Positions 54,803 to 62,374 of a DNA stretch of 64,000 nucleotides are shown piece by piece. The DNA comes from Cellulomonas gelida. Its GTDB lineage: Bacteria > Actinomycetota > Actinomycetes > Actinomycetales > Cellulomonadaceae. Within the stretch, counting starts at the first letter, position 1. Each line of letters opens with the position of its first letter. The position numbers were made by a program, and so were the translations under genes. Under the pieces are notes generated by a model that was given only the letters and a program-made list of their open reading frames with translations, made no database searches and was not told the origin of the DNA. The stretch is from positions 55,283 to 119,282 of the forward strand of contig NZ_BJLQ01000008.1 in NCBI RefSeq assembly GCF_006538725.1, read 5' to 3'.

Positions 54803-55903
54803 TCAGAACCTCACCCGCGGGTCGACGAGCGCCGCGATCACGTCGACGACGAAGTTGGTCAGCGCGACGATCACGGCGAGCATCGCGACCATGCCCTGCA
54901 CGGCCACGTAGTCGCGCGCGAGCAGGTACTGCACGAGCTGGAACCCGAGGCCCTTCCACTCGAACGTGGTCTCGGTGAGAACCGCACCCGCGAGCAGCAT
55001 CGCGATCTGCAGGCCGATCACCGTGATGATCGGGACGAGGGCCGGCCGCCACGCGTGCTTGCGCAGCAGGCGCCGTTCGGGCACGCCGCGCGAGCGCGCC
55101 GCCTCGACGTAGCCGGTCGCGAGCGAGCCGATCACGTTGGTGCGCACGAGCCGCAGGAACACCCCGGCCGTGAGCAGCCCGAGCGCGATCGCAGGCAGCA
55201 CCGCGTGCTCCAGCACGTCACGGACGACCTCGCCGTCGCCGGTGCTGATCGCGTCGATCAGGTAGATCCCGGTGCCCGCGCCGTTGCGTTGCATCTGGAT
55301 CTCGGCGCCGGTGGACGCGCGGCCCGCGACCGGCAGCCAGCCCAGCCAGACCGAGAACACGAGCTTGAGCAGCATGCCGGCGAAGAAGACGGGTGTCGCG
55401 TACGCGACGACGGCCGACACGCGCAGCGTCGCGTCGACGCCGCGGTCGCGGCGCGCCGCCGCGATCCGGCCCAGCGGGATGCCGACCGCGAACGCGACGA
55501 GCAGCGCGTACATCGCGAGCTCGAGGGTCGCGGTGCCGTACGTCAGCAGGACCTCGGTGACGGGTCGGTTGTCGGAGATGGTCGTCCCGAAGTCACCGCG
55601 CAGGATCCCGCCGAGGTAGTCGAGGTACTGCTCGATGATCGGGCGGTCGTAGCCGGCCTCGTGGATCCGCTCCGCGAGCTGCTCGGACGTGAGCCGCCCG
55701 CCGAGCGCCGCGGTGATCGGGTCGCCCGTCGACCGCATCATCACGAACACCGTCGTGACGAGGATGAGGATCGTCGGGAAGATGAGCAGGAAGCGGACCA
55801 GCAGGTAGCTGCCGAGCCCGCCGCCCGGACGTCGTCGTCCGGGCGTGGTCACGGACGACGCTGGCGAGGTGCTCGCCGCCGGGTCCGTCGAGATCGTGGT
55901 CAT
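54803..55903 (-). CDS. Dipeptide/oligopeptide ABC transporter permease (DppB-like)
   Basis: 366 residues, ATG at 55903 with AGGGA upstream. LGSYLLVRFLLIFPTILILV at the N-terminus, YLDYLGGILRGDFGTTISDN (typical of DppB), EAA loop TGYVEAARSRGVPERRLLRK, and the C-terminal FVVDVIAALVDPRVRF. Six membrane helices. Pairs with DppC to form the channel. Confidence 0.96.
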   Translation of the reverse strand: MTTISTDPAASTSPASSVTTPGRRRPGGGLGSYLLVRFLLIFPTILILVTTVFVMMRSTGDPITAALGGRLTSEQLAERIHEAGYDRPIIEQYLDYLGGILRGDFGTTISDNRPVTEVLLTYGTATLELAMYALLVAFAVGIPLGRIAAARRDRGVDATLRVSAVVAYATPVFFAGMLLKLVFSVWLGWLPVAGRASTGAEIQMQRNGAGTGIYLIDAISTGDGEVVRDVLEHAVLPAIALGLLTAGVFLRLVRTNVIGSLATGYVEAARSRGVPERRLLRKHAWRPALVPIITVIGLQIAMLLAGAVLTETTFEWKGLGFQLVQYLLARDYVAVQGMVAMLAVIVALTNFVVDVIAALVDPRVRF

Positions 55904-55941
55904 GGGTGTCCCTGGGTGAGGCGTCGGCGGGGCCGACGGGC

Positions 55942-55976
55942 GACGGCCCGCCCCGCGCGTGGCGGGACGGGCCGTC
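55942..55976 (-). terminator. Intra-operon hairpin between dppA and dppB
   Basis: A 14-bp stem with one mismatch (outer 9 bp gacggcccg/cgggccgtc, inner 5 bp) and a 5-nt loop in the 78-bp gap. Such hairpins after binding-protein genes commonly reduce read-through or protect the 5' mRNA, giving more binding protein than permease. Confidence 0.65.
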
Positions 55977-55981
55977 AGGAG

Positions 55982-57628
55982 TCACTTGGACAGCGCGCCG
56001 TACCGGAACTTGAACGACGGGTCGAGCGTGTCGGCCGTGCCCTTCACGTCCTTGCCGACGACCGCGACCTGCGCACCCTGCAGGTACGGGACGGTCGAGA
56101 GGTCGGCCGCGACCTTGTCCTGGATCTCCTCGATGATCGAGGTGCGCTCGTCGGCGTCGGCCGTGACCGCCTGCTTGAGGATGAGGTCGTTGACCTCCTG
56201 GTTCACGTAGTGGTTCGCCAGGAAGTTCTCGATCAGGAAGAACGGCGTCAGGTAGTTGTCGGCGTCGGAGTAGTCCGGGAACCAGCCGAGCTGGTAGGCC
56301 GGGTAGACGTCCGACGAGCGGTCCTTCGAGTACTGCACCCACTCCGTGGTCTGCAGGTCGACCGAGAAGAGGCCGTCGGCCTCGAGCTGGTCCTTGATCA
56401 TGGCGTACTCGTCGGACGACGACGGGCCGTAGTGGTCGTTCGAGTACTGCAGGCTCAGCGCGACCGGCGTGGCGACCCCGGCGGCGTCGAGCGCGGCCTT
56501 GGCCTTGGCGGCGTCAGGACCGCCCGACCCGTCGCCGTAGAGGCCCTTGAGCGACTCGGTCGCACCCGTCAGACCTGCCGGGACGTAGGAGTACAGGGGC
56601 GTGTAGGTGCCCTTGTAGACCTGCTCGGAGATCGCGTCGCGGTCGATGAGGTCGGCGACGGCCTGGCGGACCGCGAGCGCCTTGGCCGGGTCGGCCTCCC
56701 CGGTCTTGGCACCGAACGGCTGGGTGTCGAAGTTGAAGGTGATGTAGCGGATCTCTCCACCGGGACCGTCGATGACCTGGACCTTGTCGTCCTTGCGCAG
56801 GTCGCCGATGTCGGTCGCGTTGAGGCTACGGAACGCGACGTCGATGTTGCCCTGCTGGATGTCGAGCTTGAGGTTCGACGCGTCGGCGTAGTACTTCACG
56901 TTGACCTCGGCGGTCTTCGCCGCGCCCAGGATCCCCTGGTAGCCCTCGTACGCCTCGTACGAGACGAGGTTGTTGAAGTCGTAGCCGGTGATCGCGTACT
57001 GCCCGGCGAACGCGTTGCCCGCGACGATGTCCGCGTCCGGCGTCAGCGCGTCGGCGGCGAACACCTCCTCGTCGACGATCGGGCCGGCGGGGCTCGACAG
57101 GATCTGCGGGAAGACCTGGTCGTTCTCGGACTTGAGGTGGAACACGACGGTCGTCGGGTCGACCGCCTCGACGCTGTCGAGGTTGTACAGCAGCGACGAC
57201 GGGCCGTTCTCGTCGGCGATCGCGACCTGCCGGTCGAACGTGAACTTCACGTCCGACGACGTGAGGTCGTGACCGTTGGCCCACTTCAGGCCCGGCTTGA
57301 GCTTGACCGTGTACTCGGTCGGCGCGGTGAACTCGGCCGACTCGGCGATGTCGGGCTCGACGTCCGGGCTGCCGTACGGCGTGTTCAGCAGGAACGGGAA
57401 GACCTGGTTCATGACCGCGAACGAGCCGTTGTCGTACGAGCCCGCGGGGTCGAGCGTCGTGACCTTGTCGGTCGTCCCGATCGTCAGCGACCCACCACCG
57501 CCGCCGCCGCCGTCCGACGCACCGTCGGACGTGTCGTCCTTGCTCGCGCATGCCGTGAGCGCGAGCGCCCCGACCGTGAGACCTGCGGCCGTCGCGACAA
57601 GGCGACGACGGGTGCGTACGGAGGTCAT
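55982..57628 (-). CDS. Peptide ABC transporter substrate-binding lipoprotein (DppA-like)
   Basis: 548 residues, ATG at 57628 with GGAAGAGGTG upstream. Lipoprotein signal ending LTAC, Cys at about 27, then a Gly/Ser/Asp linker. SBP family 5 fold: TIGTTDKVTTLDPAGSYDNG, YTVKLKPGLKWANGHDLTSS, VKFTFDRQVAI, ITFNFDTQPFG and VRQAVADLIDRDAISEQVYK. First gene of the importer operon. The substrate (peptides most likely) is not defined by sequence. Confidence 0.96.
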   Translation of the reverse strand: MTSVRTRRRLVATAAGLTVGALALTACASKDDTSDGASDGGGGGGGSLTIGTTDKVTTLDPAGSYDNGSFAVMNQVFPFLLNTPYGSPDVEPDIAESAEFTAPTEYTVKLKPGLKWANGHDLTSSDVKFTFDRQVAIADENGPSSLLYNLDSVEAVDPTTVVFHLKSENDQVFPQILSSPAGPIVDEEVFAADALTPDADIVAGNAFAGQYAITGYDFNNLVSYEAYEGYQGILGAAKTAEVNVKYYADASNLKLDIQQGNIDVAFRSLNATDIGDLRKDDKVQVIDGPGGEIRYITFNFDTQPFGAKTGEADPAKALAVRQAVADLIDRDAISEQVYKGTYTPLYSYVPAGLTGATESLKGLYGDGSGGPDAAKAKAALDAAGVATPVALSLQYSNDHYGPSSSDEYAMIKDQLEADGLFSVDLQTTEWVQYSKDRSSDVYPAYQLGWFPDYSDADNYLTPFFLIENFLANHYVNQEVNDLILKQAVTADADERTSIIEEIQDKVAADLSTVPYLQGAQVAVVGKDVKGTADTLDPSFKFRYGALSK

Positions 57629-57700
57629 CCGTCACCTCTTCCGTGGGGGCCGGGCTGGAGTCCGACCGAGAACGTGATGAAAGGATGTCTAGCACACAGA

Positions 57701-57716
57701 TGTGACCCGGGTTACA
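57701..57716. promoter_or_regulatory. Imperfect palindrome, candidate operator
   Basis: tgtgaccc/gggttaca: a 16-bp inverted repeat with one mismatched pair, just upstream of the dppA -10 and overlapping a possible plus-strand -35. It may bind a dimeric regulator; which one is unknown. Confidence 0.4.
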
Positions 57717-57825
57717 CACGTCTTACCGCCGAGTAACATCGCGATCTCGGTTCGGTCACGACGCGGGCGCGGCGGCCCGCGTCCGCCGTTCGAGACGCCT
57801 GTACCGGCCCACGGACGGACGGGGC

Positions 57826-57831
57826 TAGGTT
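57826..57831 (+). promoter_or_regulatory. -10 TAGGTT for the riboswitch-ykoF operon
   Basis: TAGGTT ends 13 nt before the conserved riboswitch 5' side, so transcription would start at about 57838. No strong -35 is visible. Confidence 0.5.
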
Positions 57832-57844
57832 CGTCGGGACACAA

Positions 57845-57947
57845 GCCCCCGGGGAGCGCAGGAGCGCTGAGAGTGCGGCCGGACACCACGTCCCACCCGC
57901 AGACCCGTGGAACCTGACCTGGTTCGCACCAGCGTAGGGAGCAGGGC
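57845..57947 (+). ncRNA. TPP riboswitch (THI element)
   Basis: Conserved blocks in order: ggggagcgc, gctgagagtgcgg, agacccgtgg, aacctgacctggttcgcacc and agcgtagggagcaggg, as in TPP aptamers. The helix P3 region between gctgagag and acccg is about 30 nt. Binds thiamine pyrophosphate and turns expression down; the gene downstream (ykoF, 140 nt later, GTG with AAGGAG) encodes part of a thiamine-precursor importer, the expected regulon. A hairpin with cgccggc/gccggcg arms just after the aptamer may belong to the switching platform; the exact mechanism is not determined. Confidence 0.96.
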
Positions 57948-58086
57948 GTGCGTCGCCGGCAGCCGCCGGCGCACCGTCACGTCGTCGCTCCGGGCACCCT
58001 GCCCGAGGTGACGACGGCCCGGGCGTCGGTGTCACTGCGGGGACGCCGGCTGCCCGGGGGCTACCGGTACCTCGAAGGAGCACCCC

Positions 58087-58800
58087 GTGACCCTCCCACC
58101 GCAGACCCTCGCCAGCACCCCCGGAAGCACACCAGGCACTCTCGGCACCACCCTCGCGGGCGCCGCCGTCGCCCCGCGCGCGAGCGACCAGCCCGCACGA
58201 CCGTCGCCGGCCGAGCTCGGCGTCGGCGCCCGGCTCTCGCTGCACCCGCACCGCGACGACTTCGTCGACGTGATCGTCGGGGCCCTGGCGGGCGCCCGGG
58301 TGCGGGACGTCGAGGTCACGACCGACGACGTCTCGACGTTCGTGCGCGGCACCGAGGACGCCGTCGTGCGGTACCTGTTCGACGTCCTGCTCGCCGCGGT
58401 CGGCGCGGGCGGGCACCTCGTCGCGCACGTCCACCTCTCACGCGGGTGCCCGGGCGAGGTCGACTGCTCCCTCGCCGACGACTCGCTGCTGTTCTCCGGC
58501 GACGTCCCGACGCTGCCCGCCTCGGGCGTGCGCGCGGCCGCCCACTGGGCGCTGTACCCGCTCGACGACGGCGGTCCCGGCCGGACGGGTGACCACATGG
58601 CCGCGATCACCGCCGCGATCGACGCGGCCCGCGAGCGCGTCGACGTCACGTCCGAGCACTTCGTCACGCGCCTGGACGGTGACCTCGCCGACGTGCTCTC
58701 GACGGTCGTCGCGGGCTGGCTCGGCGCCGGTCGCAGCGTGCGGCACGTCGTCACGCACGCGACGATCTCGCTCGGCTCGCCGTCCTGGGACGCCCGATGA
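58087..58800 (+). CDS. ykoF: Thiamine/HMP-binding protein YkoF
   Basis: 237 residues from GTG 58087 with AAGGAG 6 nt upstream. A duplicated YkoF-type ferredoxin-like domain: VGARLSLHPHRDDFVDVIVG and AAHWALYPLDDGGPGRTGDH, each followed by helix and strand; the N-terminal 40 residues are a Thr/Ala linker. YkoF binds thiamine or its pyrimidine precursor (HMP) and accompanies the YkoEDC ECF transporter. First gene under the TPP riboswitch, overlapping ykoE by ATGA. Confidence 0.93.
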   Translation: MTLPPQTLASTPGSTPGTLGTTLAGAAVAPRASDQPARPSPAELGVGARLSLHPHRDDFVDVIVGALAGARVRDVEVTTDDVSTFVRGTEDAVVRYLFDVLLAAVGAGGHLVAHVHLSRGCPGEVDCSLADDSLLFSGDVPTLPASGVRAAAHWALYPLDDGGPGRTGDHMAAITAAIDAARERVDVTSEHFVTRLDGDLADVLSTVVAGWLGAGRSVRHVVTHATISLGSPSWDAR

Positions 58801-59444
58801 GCGCGCCGGACGGGCCGACGACCGGCCGCCGCGGTCTGTCGCTCGGGGACCTGGTGCTGCTCGCAGTCCTGGCGACCGTCCTGGGGTTCCTCTACTGGGC
58901 GCTCGTGCAGGCGTGGGGTGCGCTGCAGCTCGCGATGGGGCCGTTCGGCGACCTCGCGCAGCACGTGCTCGCGGGCGGGTGGATGGTCGCGGCACCGCTG
59001 GCCACGTACATCGTGCGCAAGCCGCTCGTGGGGATCGTCGTCGAGATCCTCGCGGCGTTCGTCGAGGTCGTCTTCCTCGCCTCACCCGTGGGCCCGATGC
59101 TCTTGCTCGTCGGCTTCGTCCAGGGTGCCGGGGCCGAGCTGCCCTTCGCGCTCACGCGCTACCGGCGGTACGGCTGGGGCGTGTTCGTCGCGTCCGGCGT
59201 GAGCGCGGCGTGCGCCTCGGTGCTCATGGGCGCGATCCGGTTCGGCTGGCTCCAGCAGGACTGGTTCGCGTGGCGCGTCGGGCTGACCCTCGTCTCGAGC
59301 GTCCTGCTGTGCGGGCTGCTCGCGCGCGTGCTGGGCGACGCGCTCGCACGCACCGGCGTGCTCGACAACACCGCGCTCGGGCGCGCTCGTCGGGCGGCCG
59401 CACGTCCCGCGCCGCAGCCGCACGACGAGGTCACGGTCGCGTGA
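58797..59444 (+). CDS. ykoE: ECF transporter S component YkoE
   Basis: 215 residues, ATG at 58797. Six membrane helices: LGDLVLLAVLATVLGFLYWA, the HVLAGGWMVAAPLATYIVRK motif, VEVVFLASPVGPMLLLVGFV, GAGAELPFALTRYRRYGWGV and later helices. YkoE is the substrate-binding integral protein of a thiamine/HMP ECF transporter. Overlaps ykoF (ATGA) and ykoD (GTGA). Confidence 0.95.
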   Translation: MSAPDGPTTGRRGLSLGDLVLLAVLATVLGFLYWALVQAWGALQLAMGPFGDLAQHVLAGGWMVAAPLATYIVRKPLVGIVVEILAAFVEVVFLASPVGPMLLLVGFVQGAGAELPFALTRYRRYGWGVFVASGVSAACASVLMGAIRFGWLQQDWFAWRVGLTLVSSVLLCGLLARVLGDALARTGVLDNTALGRARRAAARPAPQPHDEVTVA

Positions 59445-60904
59445 TCGACACGACCCACCTGAGCGTCGCGTACCCGGGCCGAGCGCCCGTGGTGCGGGAC
59501 CTCACGCTGCACGTCGACGCCGGCGAGCGGCTGCTCCTGCTCGGGCCGTCGGGCTCGGGCAAGAGCACGCTGCTGCGGCTGCTCGCCGGCGTGGTGCCGC
59601 AGCTCGTCGATGCCGACGTGACCGGTCAGGCGCTCGTCGCCGGGCACGACGCGACGACCACCGAGCCGGCCGCGCTCGCGCGTCACGTGGGGACCCTGAC
59701 GCAGAACCCGGCCGACCAGCTGTGCCTGCCGACCGTCGAGGAGGAGGTCGCGTTCCCGCTCGAGAACCGCGCGTGGCCGCCGGAGCGCATCTCCCCTGCC
59801 GTCGAGCGGGCGCTCGCGCGCGTGGGCGCCGCGCACCTGCGGCACCGGCGCACCGCCGAGCTCTCCGGCGGGGAGGGGCAGCGCGTCGCGCTGGCCGCGA
59901 CGCTCGTCGCGGACCCCGGGCTGCTGCTGCTCGACGAGCCGACCGCGCTGCTCGACCCGGCCGCCGCCCGCACCGTGGGGCGGCTGCTCGCGCCCGCGGG
60001 CGGCGCCCAGGTGCTCGTCGAGCATCGGCTCGACGAGCACCTCGACCTGCCCGGCCGCACCGGCGTGCTCGACGAGGACGGCCGGCTCGTCGCGGACGGC
60101 CCCACGCGCGAGGTGCTGCACGACCAGGCAGGGCTCCTGAGCGCGTTGGGCGTCCGCCTGCCTGGCGCACCACCGACCCTGCGACGGACGCCGCGTCCGG
60201 CCGCGACCGGCTCCGTGCTGCGCGTCCGCGGGCTCGGCGTGCGCCGGGGCGGGCGCGACGTGCTCACCGGGGTCGACCTCGACGTCCGGCCGGGGCGGGT
60301 CACGGCGGTCGTCGGGCTCAACGGGTCGGGCAAGAGCACGCTGCTGCTCGCGCTCGCCGGGCTCCTGCCGCACGAGGGCACCGTGGACGGCGGGAGCGTC
60401 GGGCTCGTGTTCCAGCAGCCCGAGCAGCAGTTCCTCGCGCGCACCGCGTCCGACGAGGTCGCCTGGGGTCCGCGCCGCGCGAAGGTGCCCGACGCCGAGC
60501 GGGTCGCCCGCGAGGCGCTGGCGTCGGTGCACCTCACGCCCCTCGCGGACGCCGACCCGTTCCGCCTGTCCGGCGGACAGCAACGGCGCCTGTCGGTCGC
60601 GGCCGCCGCGGTGTGCGGCCACGACGTCCTGCTGGCCGACGAGCCGACGTTCGGCCAGGACGGACGCACCGGGGCGGCCCTCGCAGCCCTGCTGCGGTCC
60701 CTCGCCGACGAGGGGCACGGGGTCGTCGTCGTCACGCACGACCTGACGCTCGTCGCCGACCTGGTCGACGACCTCGTCGTGCTCGGTCACGGACGGGTCC
60801 TCGCCCAGGGGCCCGCGGCGGACCTTCTCTCGCCCGCGCACGACGGCCCCCTGCACGCCGCCGGGCTGGTCGCCCCGGGCGCCCGGGCGGGTCAGCCGTC
60901 ATGA
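59441..60904 (+). CDS. ykoD: ECF transporter double ATPase YkoD
   Basis: 487 residues from GTG 59441 (GTGA overlap). Two ABC ATPase domains: first with GPSGSGKSTLLRLL, signature LSGGEGQRVAL and LLLLDEPTALLD; second with GLNGSGKSTLLLAL, Q-loop FQQPEQQF, signature LSGGQQRRLSV and VLLADEPTFGQD. The fused pair replaces separate EcfA1/EcfA2. Powers YkoE uptake of thiamine precursor. Confidence 0.96.
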   Translation: MIDTTHLSVAYPGRAPVVRDLTLHVDAGERLLLLGPSGSGKSTLLRLLAGVVPQLVDADVTGQALVAGHDATTTEPAALARHVGTLTQNPADQLCLPTVEEEVAFPLENRAWPPERISPAVERALARVGAAHLRHRRTAELSGGEGQRVALAATLVADPGLLLLDEPTALLDPAAARTVGRLLAPAGGAQVLVEHRLDEHLDLPGRTGVLDEDGRLVADGPTREVLHDQAGLLSALGVRLPGAPPTLRRTPRPAATGSVLRVRGLGVRRGGRDVLTGVDLDVRPGRVTAVVGLNGSGKSTLLLALAGLLPHEGTVDGGSVGLVFQQPEQQFLARTASDEVAWGPRRAKVPDAERVAREALASVHLTPLADADPFRLSGGQQRRLSVAAAAVCGHDVLLADEPTFGQDGRTGAALAALLRSLADEGHGVVVVTHDLTLVADLVDDLVVLGHGRVLAQGPAADLLSPAHDGPLHAAGLVAPGARAGQPS

Positions 60905-61725
60905 GCGCGCACTCCCCCGCCGCGCCGCGGTTCGGCCGTGCGCTCGAGCACGACTCCGTGCTGCACCGGCGCAACCCGACCGTCAAGCTCCTGGTGCTCC
61001 TCGCGGTCTCGTCCGTGCTGCTCGTGCCCGTCGACATCGCGACACCGTCGCTGGTCGGGCTCGCGCTCGTGCCGGCGGCGGTGGCCGCCGGTCGCCTCCC
61101 GATGCGCACGCTCGTGACGACGTGCGCGGCGTTCGCCCCGTTCGCGTGCTCGCTGCTCGCCGTCAACGCCGTGACGCGCGAGGGCGAGGTGGTCGCGCAG
61201 GTCGCGGGGCTCGAGGTGACGCGCACGGGGCTCGTCGTCGGCGCGTCGCTCGCCGTGCGCACGCTCGTCGTCGGTGCGCTCGCCGTGGTCTTCACGACGA
61301 CCACCGACGGTCCCCGCCTCATGACGAGCCTGCACCAGCACGCCCGGCTGCCGGCGCGCGTGACGTACGCGATCCTCGCGGGCTACCGCGTGCTCGAGGG
61401 TCTGCCCGACGCCTGGACGACGATCCGTCGCGCCCAGGCGGTGCGCGACCCGACCCGCCGACGCGGCGCACCGCTCCCCCGCGACCCGGCCTCGCTCGGA
61501 CGCGCCGCGTTCGCGCTGCTCGTCGGCGCGCTGCGCCAGGGCGAGCGGCTCGCCACGACGCTCCAGCTGCGCGGGCTCGGCTCCGGACCGCGCACCGTGC
61601 ACCGCCCGGTGCGACTCGGCCCGGCGGACGCCGTCCTCGTGCTCGTCACGCTCGGCGTGTGCGCGCTCGTCGTCGCCGCCACGTCACGGGCGGGGTGGCT
61701 CCTGACGTGGTCCACGCTCGGCTGA
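60901..61725 (+). CDS. ykoC: ECF transporter T component YkoC
   Basis: 274 residues, ATG at 60901 (ATGA). Membrane helices KLLVLLAVSSVLLVPVDIA, etc., and the cytoplasmic coupling helices with the family's Ala-Arg-Gly-type motifs (RRAQAVRDPTRR and TTLQLRGLGSG). It joins the ATPase to the S component. Last gene of the riboswitch operon; 44 nt precede the Nudix gene. Confidence 0.94.
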   Translation: MSAHSPAAPRFGRALEHDSVLHRRNPTVKLLVLLAVSSVLLVPVDIATPSLVGLALVPAAVAAGRLPMRTLVTTCAAFAPFACSLLAVNAVTREGEVVAQVAGLEVTRTGLVVGASLAVRTLVVGALAVVFTTTTDGPRLMTSLHQHARLPARVTYAILAGYRVLEGLPDAWTTIRRAQAVRDPTRRRGAPLPRDPASLGRAAFALLVGALRQGERLATTLQLRGLGSGPRTVHRPVRLGPADAVLVLVTLGVCALVVAATSRAGWLLTWSTLG

Positions 61726-61757
61726 CGGGCACGTCGTCGGGAACCCTTCAGCCACGG

Positions 61758-61763
61758 CAGACT
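61758..61763 (+). promoter_or_regulatory. Candidate -10 (CAGACT) for leaderless Nudix gene
   Basis: CAGACT, six bases (CCAGGG), GTG at 61770. Confidence 0.4.
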
Positions 61764-61769
61764 CCAGGG

Positions 61770-62264
61770 GTGAGCGACACGACGCCCGAGAGCTACCGAC
61801 CCGACGACCACCTGGGGCACCGCACGCTGCTCGTCGCCGCCGCGTACGTGGTGCTGCGCCGTGGCGACGAGGTGCTGCTGCAGCTCCGCCACGGCACGGG
61901 GTACATGGACGGCTGGTGGGGACTGCTCGCCGGGCACGTCGACCCGGGCGAGTCCGTGCACGAGGCCGCCGTGCGCGAGGCGCACGAGGAGGCCGGCGTG
62001 CGTCTGGCCGCCGACGACCTGGTGCCGCTGACGGTGCTGCACCGCTTCGAGCGCTCCGGGCCACCCGTCGAGCAGCGCGTCGACGTGTTCTTCCTCGCGC
62101 AGCGGTGGCAGGGCGAGCCCACGCTCCAGGAGCCGGACAAGAGCGCGCAGATGGGCTGGTTCACCCTCGCGGACCTGCCCGACGTGGTCCCGCACGAGCG
62201 TCTGGTGCTCGACGCCGTGGCGGCGGGCACGCCGCTGCCCGCGGTCGTGTCGCTGCCCCGCTGA
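61770..62264 (+). CDS. Nudix hydrolase
   Basis: 164 residues from GTG 61770. The Nudix box reads GHVDPGESVHEAAVREAHEE, then AGV, matching GX5EX7REUXEEXGU. N-terminal HRTLLVAAAYVVLRRGDEVL, substrate-side WWGLLAGHVDP. Hydrolyses a nucleoside diphosphate linked to something; the substrate is not defined. Probably its own transcription unit despite following ykoC. Confidence 0.93.
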   Translation: MSDTTPESYRPDDHLGHRTLLVAAAYVVLRRGDEVLLQLRHGTGYMDGWWGLLAGHVDPGESVHEAAVREAHEEAGVRLAADDLVPLTVLHRFERSGPPVEQRVDVFFLAQRWQGEPTLQEPDKSAQMGWFTLADLPDVVPHERLVLDAVAAGTPLPAVVSLPR

Positions 62265-62311
62265 CGCCGCGCCCGTAGCGCACCCAGCTCCACTGCGCAG
62301 AGCCGCGCCGG

Positions 62312-62358
62312 ACGACGACGGGGCCCTCACCGGCCTGGCCGGGGAGCCCCGTCGTCGT
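62312..62358. terminator. Bidirectional terminator between Nudix gene and ppc
   Basis: A 13-bp stem acgacgacggggc (62312-62324) / gccccgtcgtcgt (62346-62358), 21-nt loop, between convergent stops at 62264 and 62375. Confidence 0.8.
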
Positions 62359-62374
62359 GCGTGCGGTGCCGGTG

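Larger units (their letters stand above)
57629..58086. promoter_or_regulatory. Divergent control region dppA / ykoF (458 bp without a gene)
   Basis: It holds the dppA promoter (minus-strand TAGACA near 57686-57691), an imperfect palindrome at 57701-57716, two plus-strand -10 candidates (TAACAT 57734-57739 with GTTACA 17 nt upstream; TAGGTT 57826-57831), the TPP riboswitch and the ykoF leader. No gene is seen. Confidence 0.7.

Noticed and set aside
54542..57736. 1064-codon plus-strand frame antisense to the dpp genes
   Set aside because: Low-complexity translation; the minus strand encodes complete transporter motifs.
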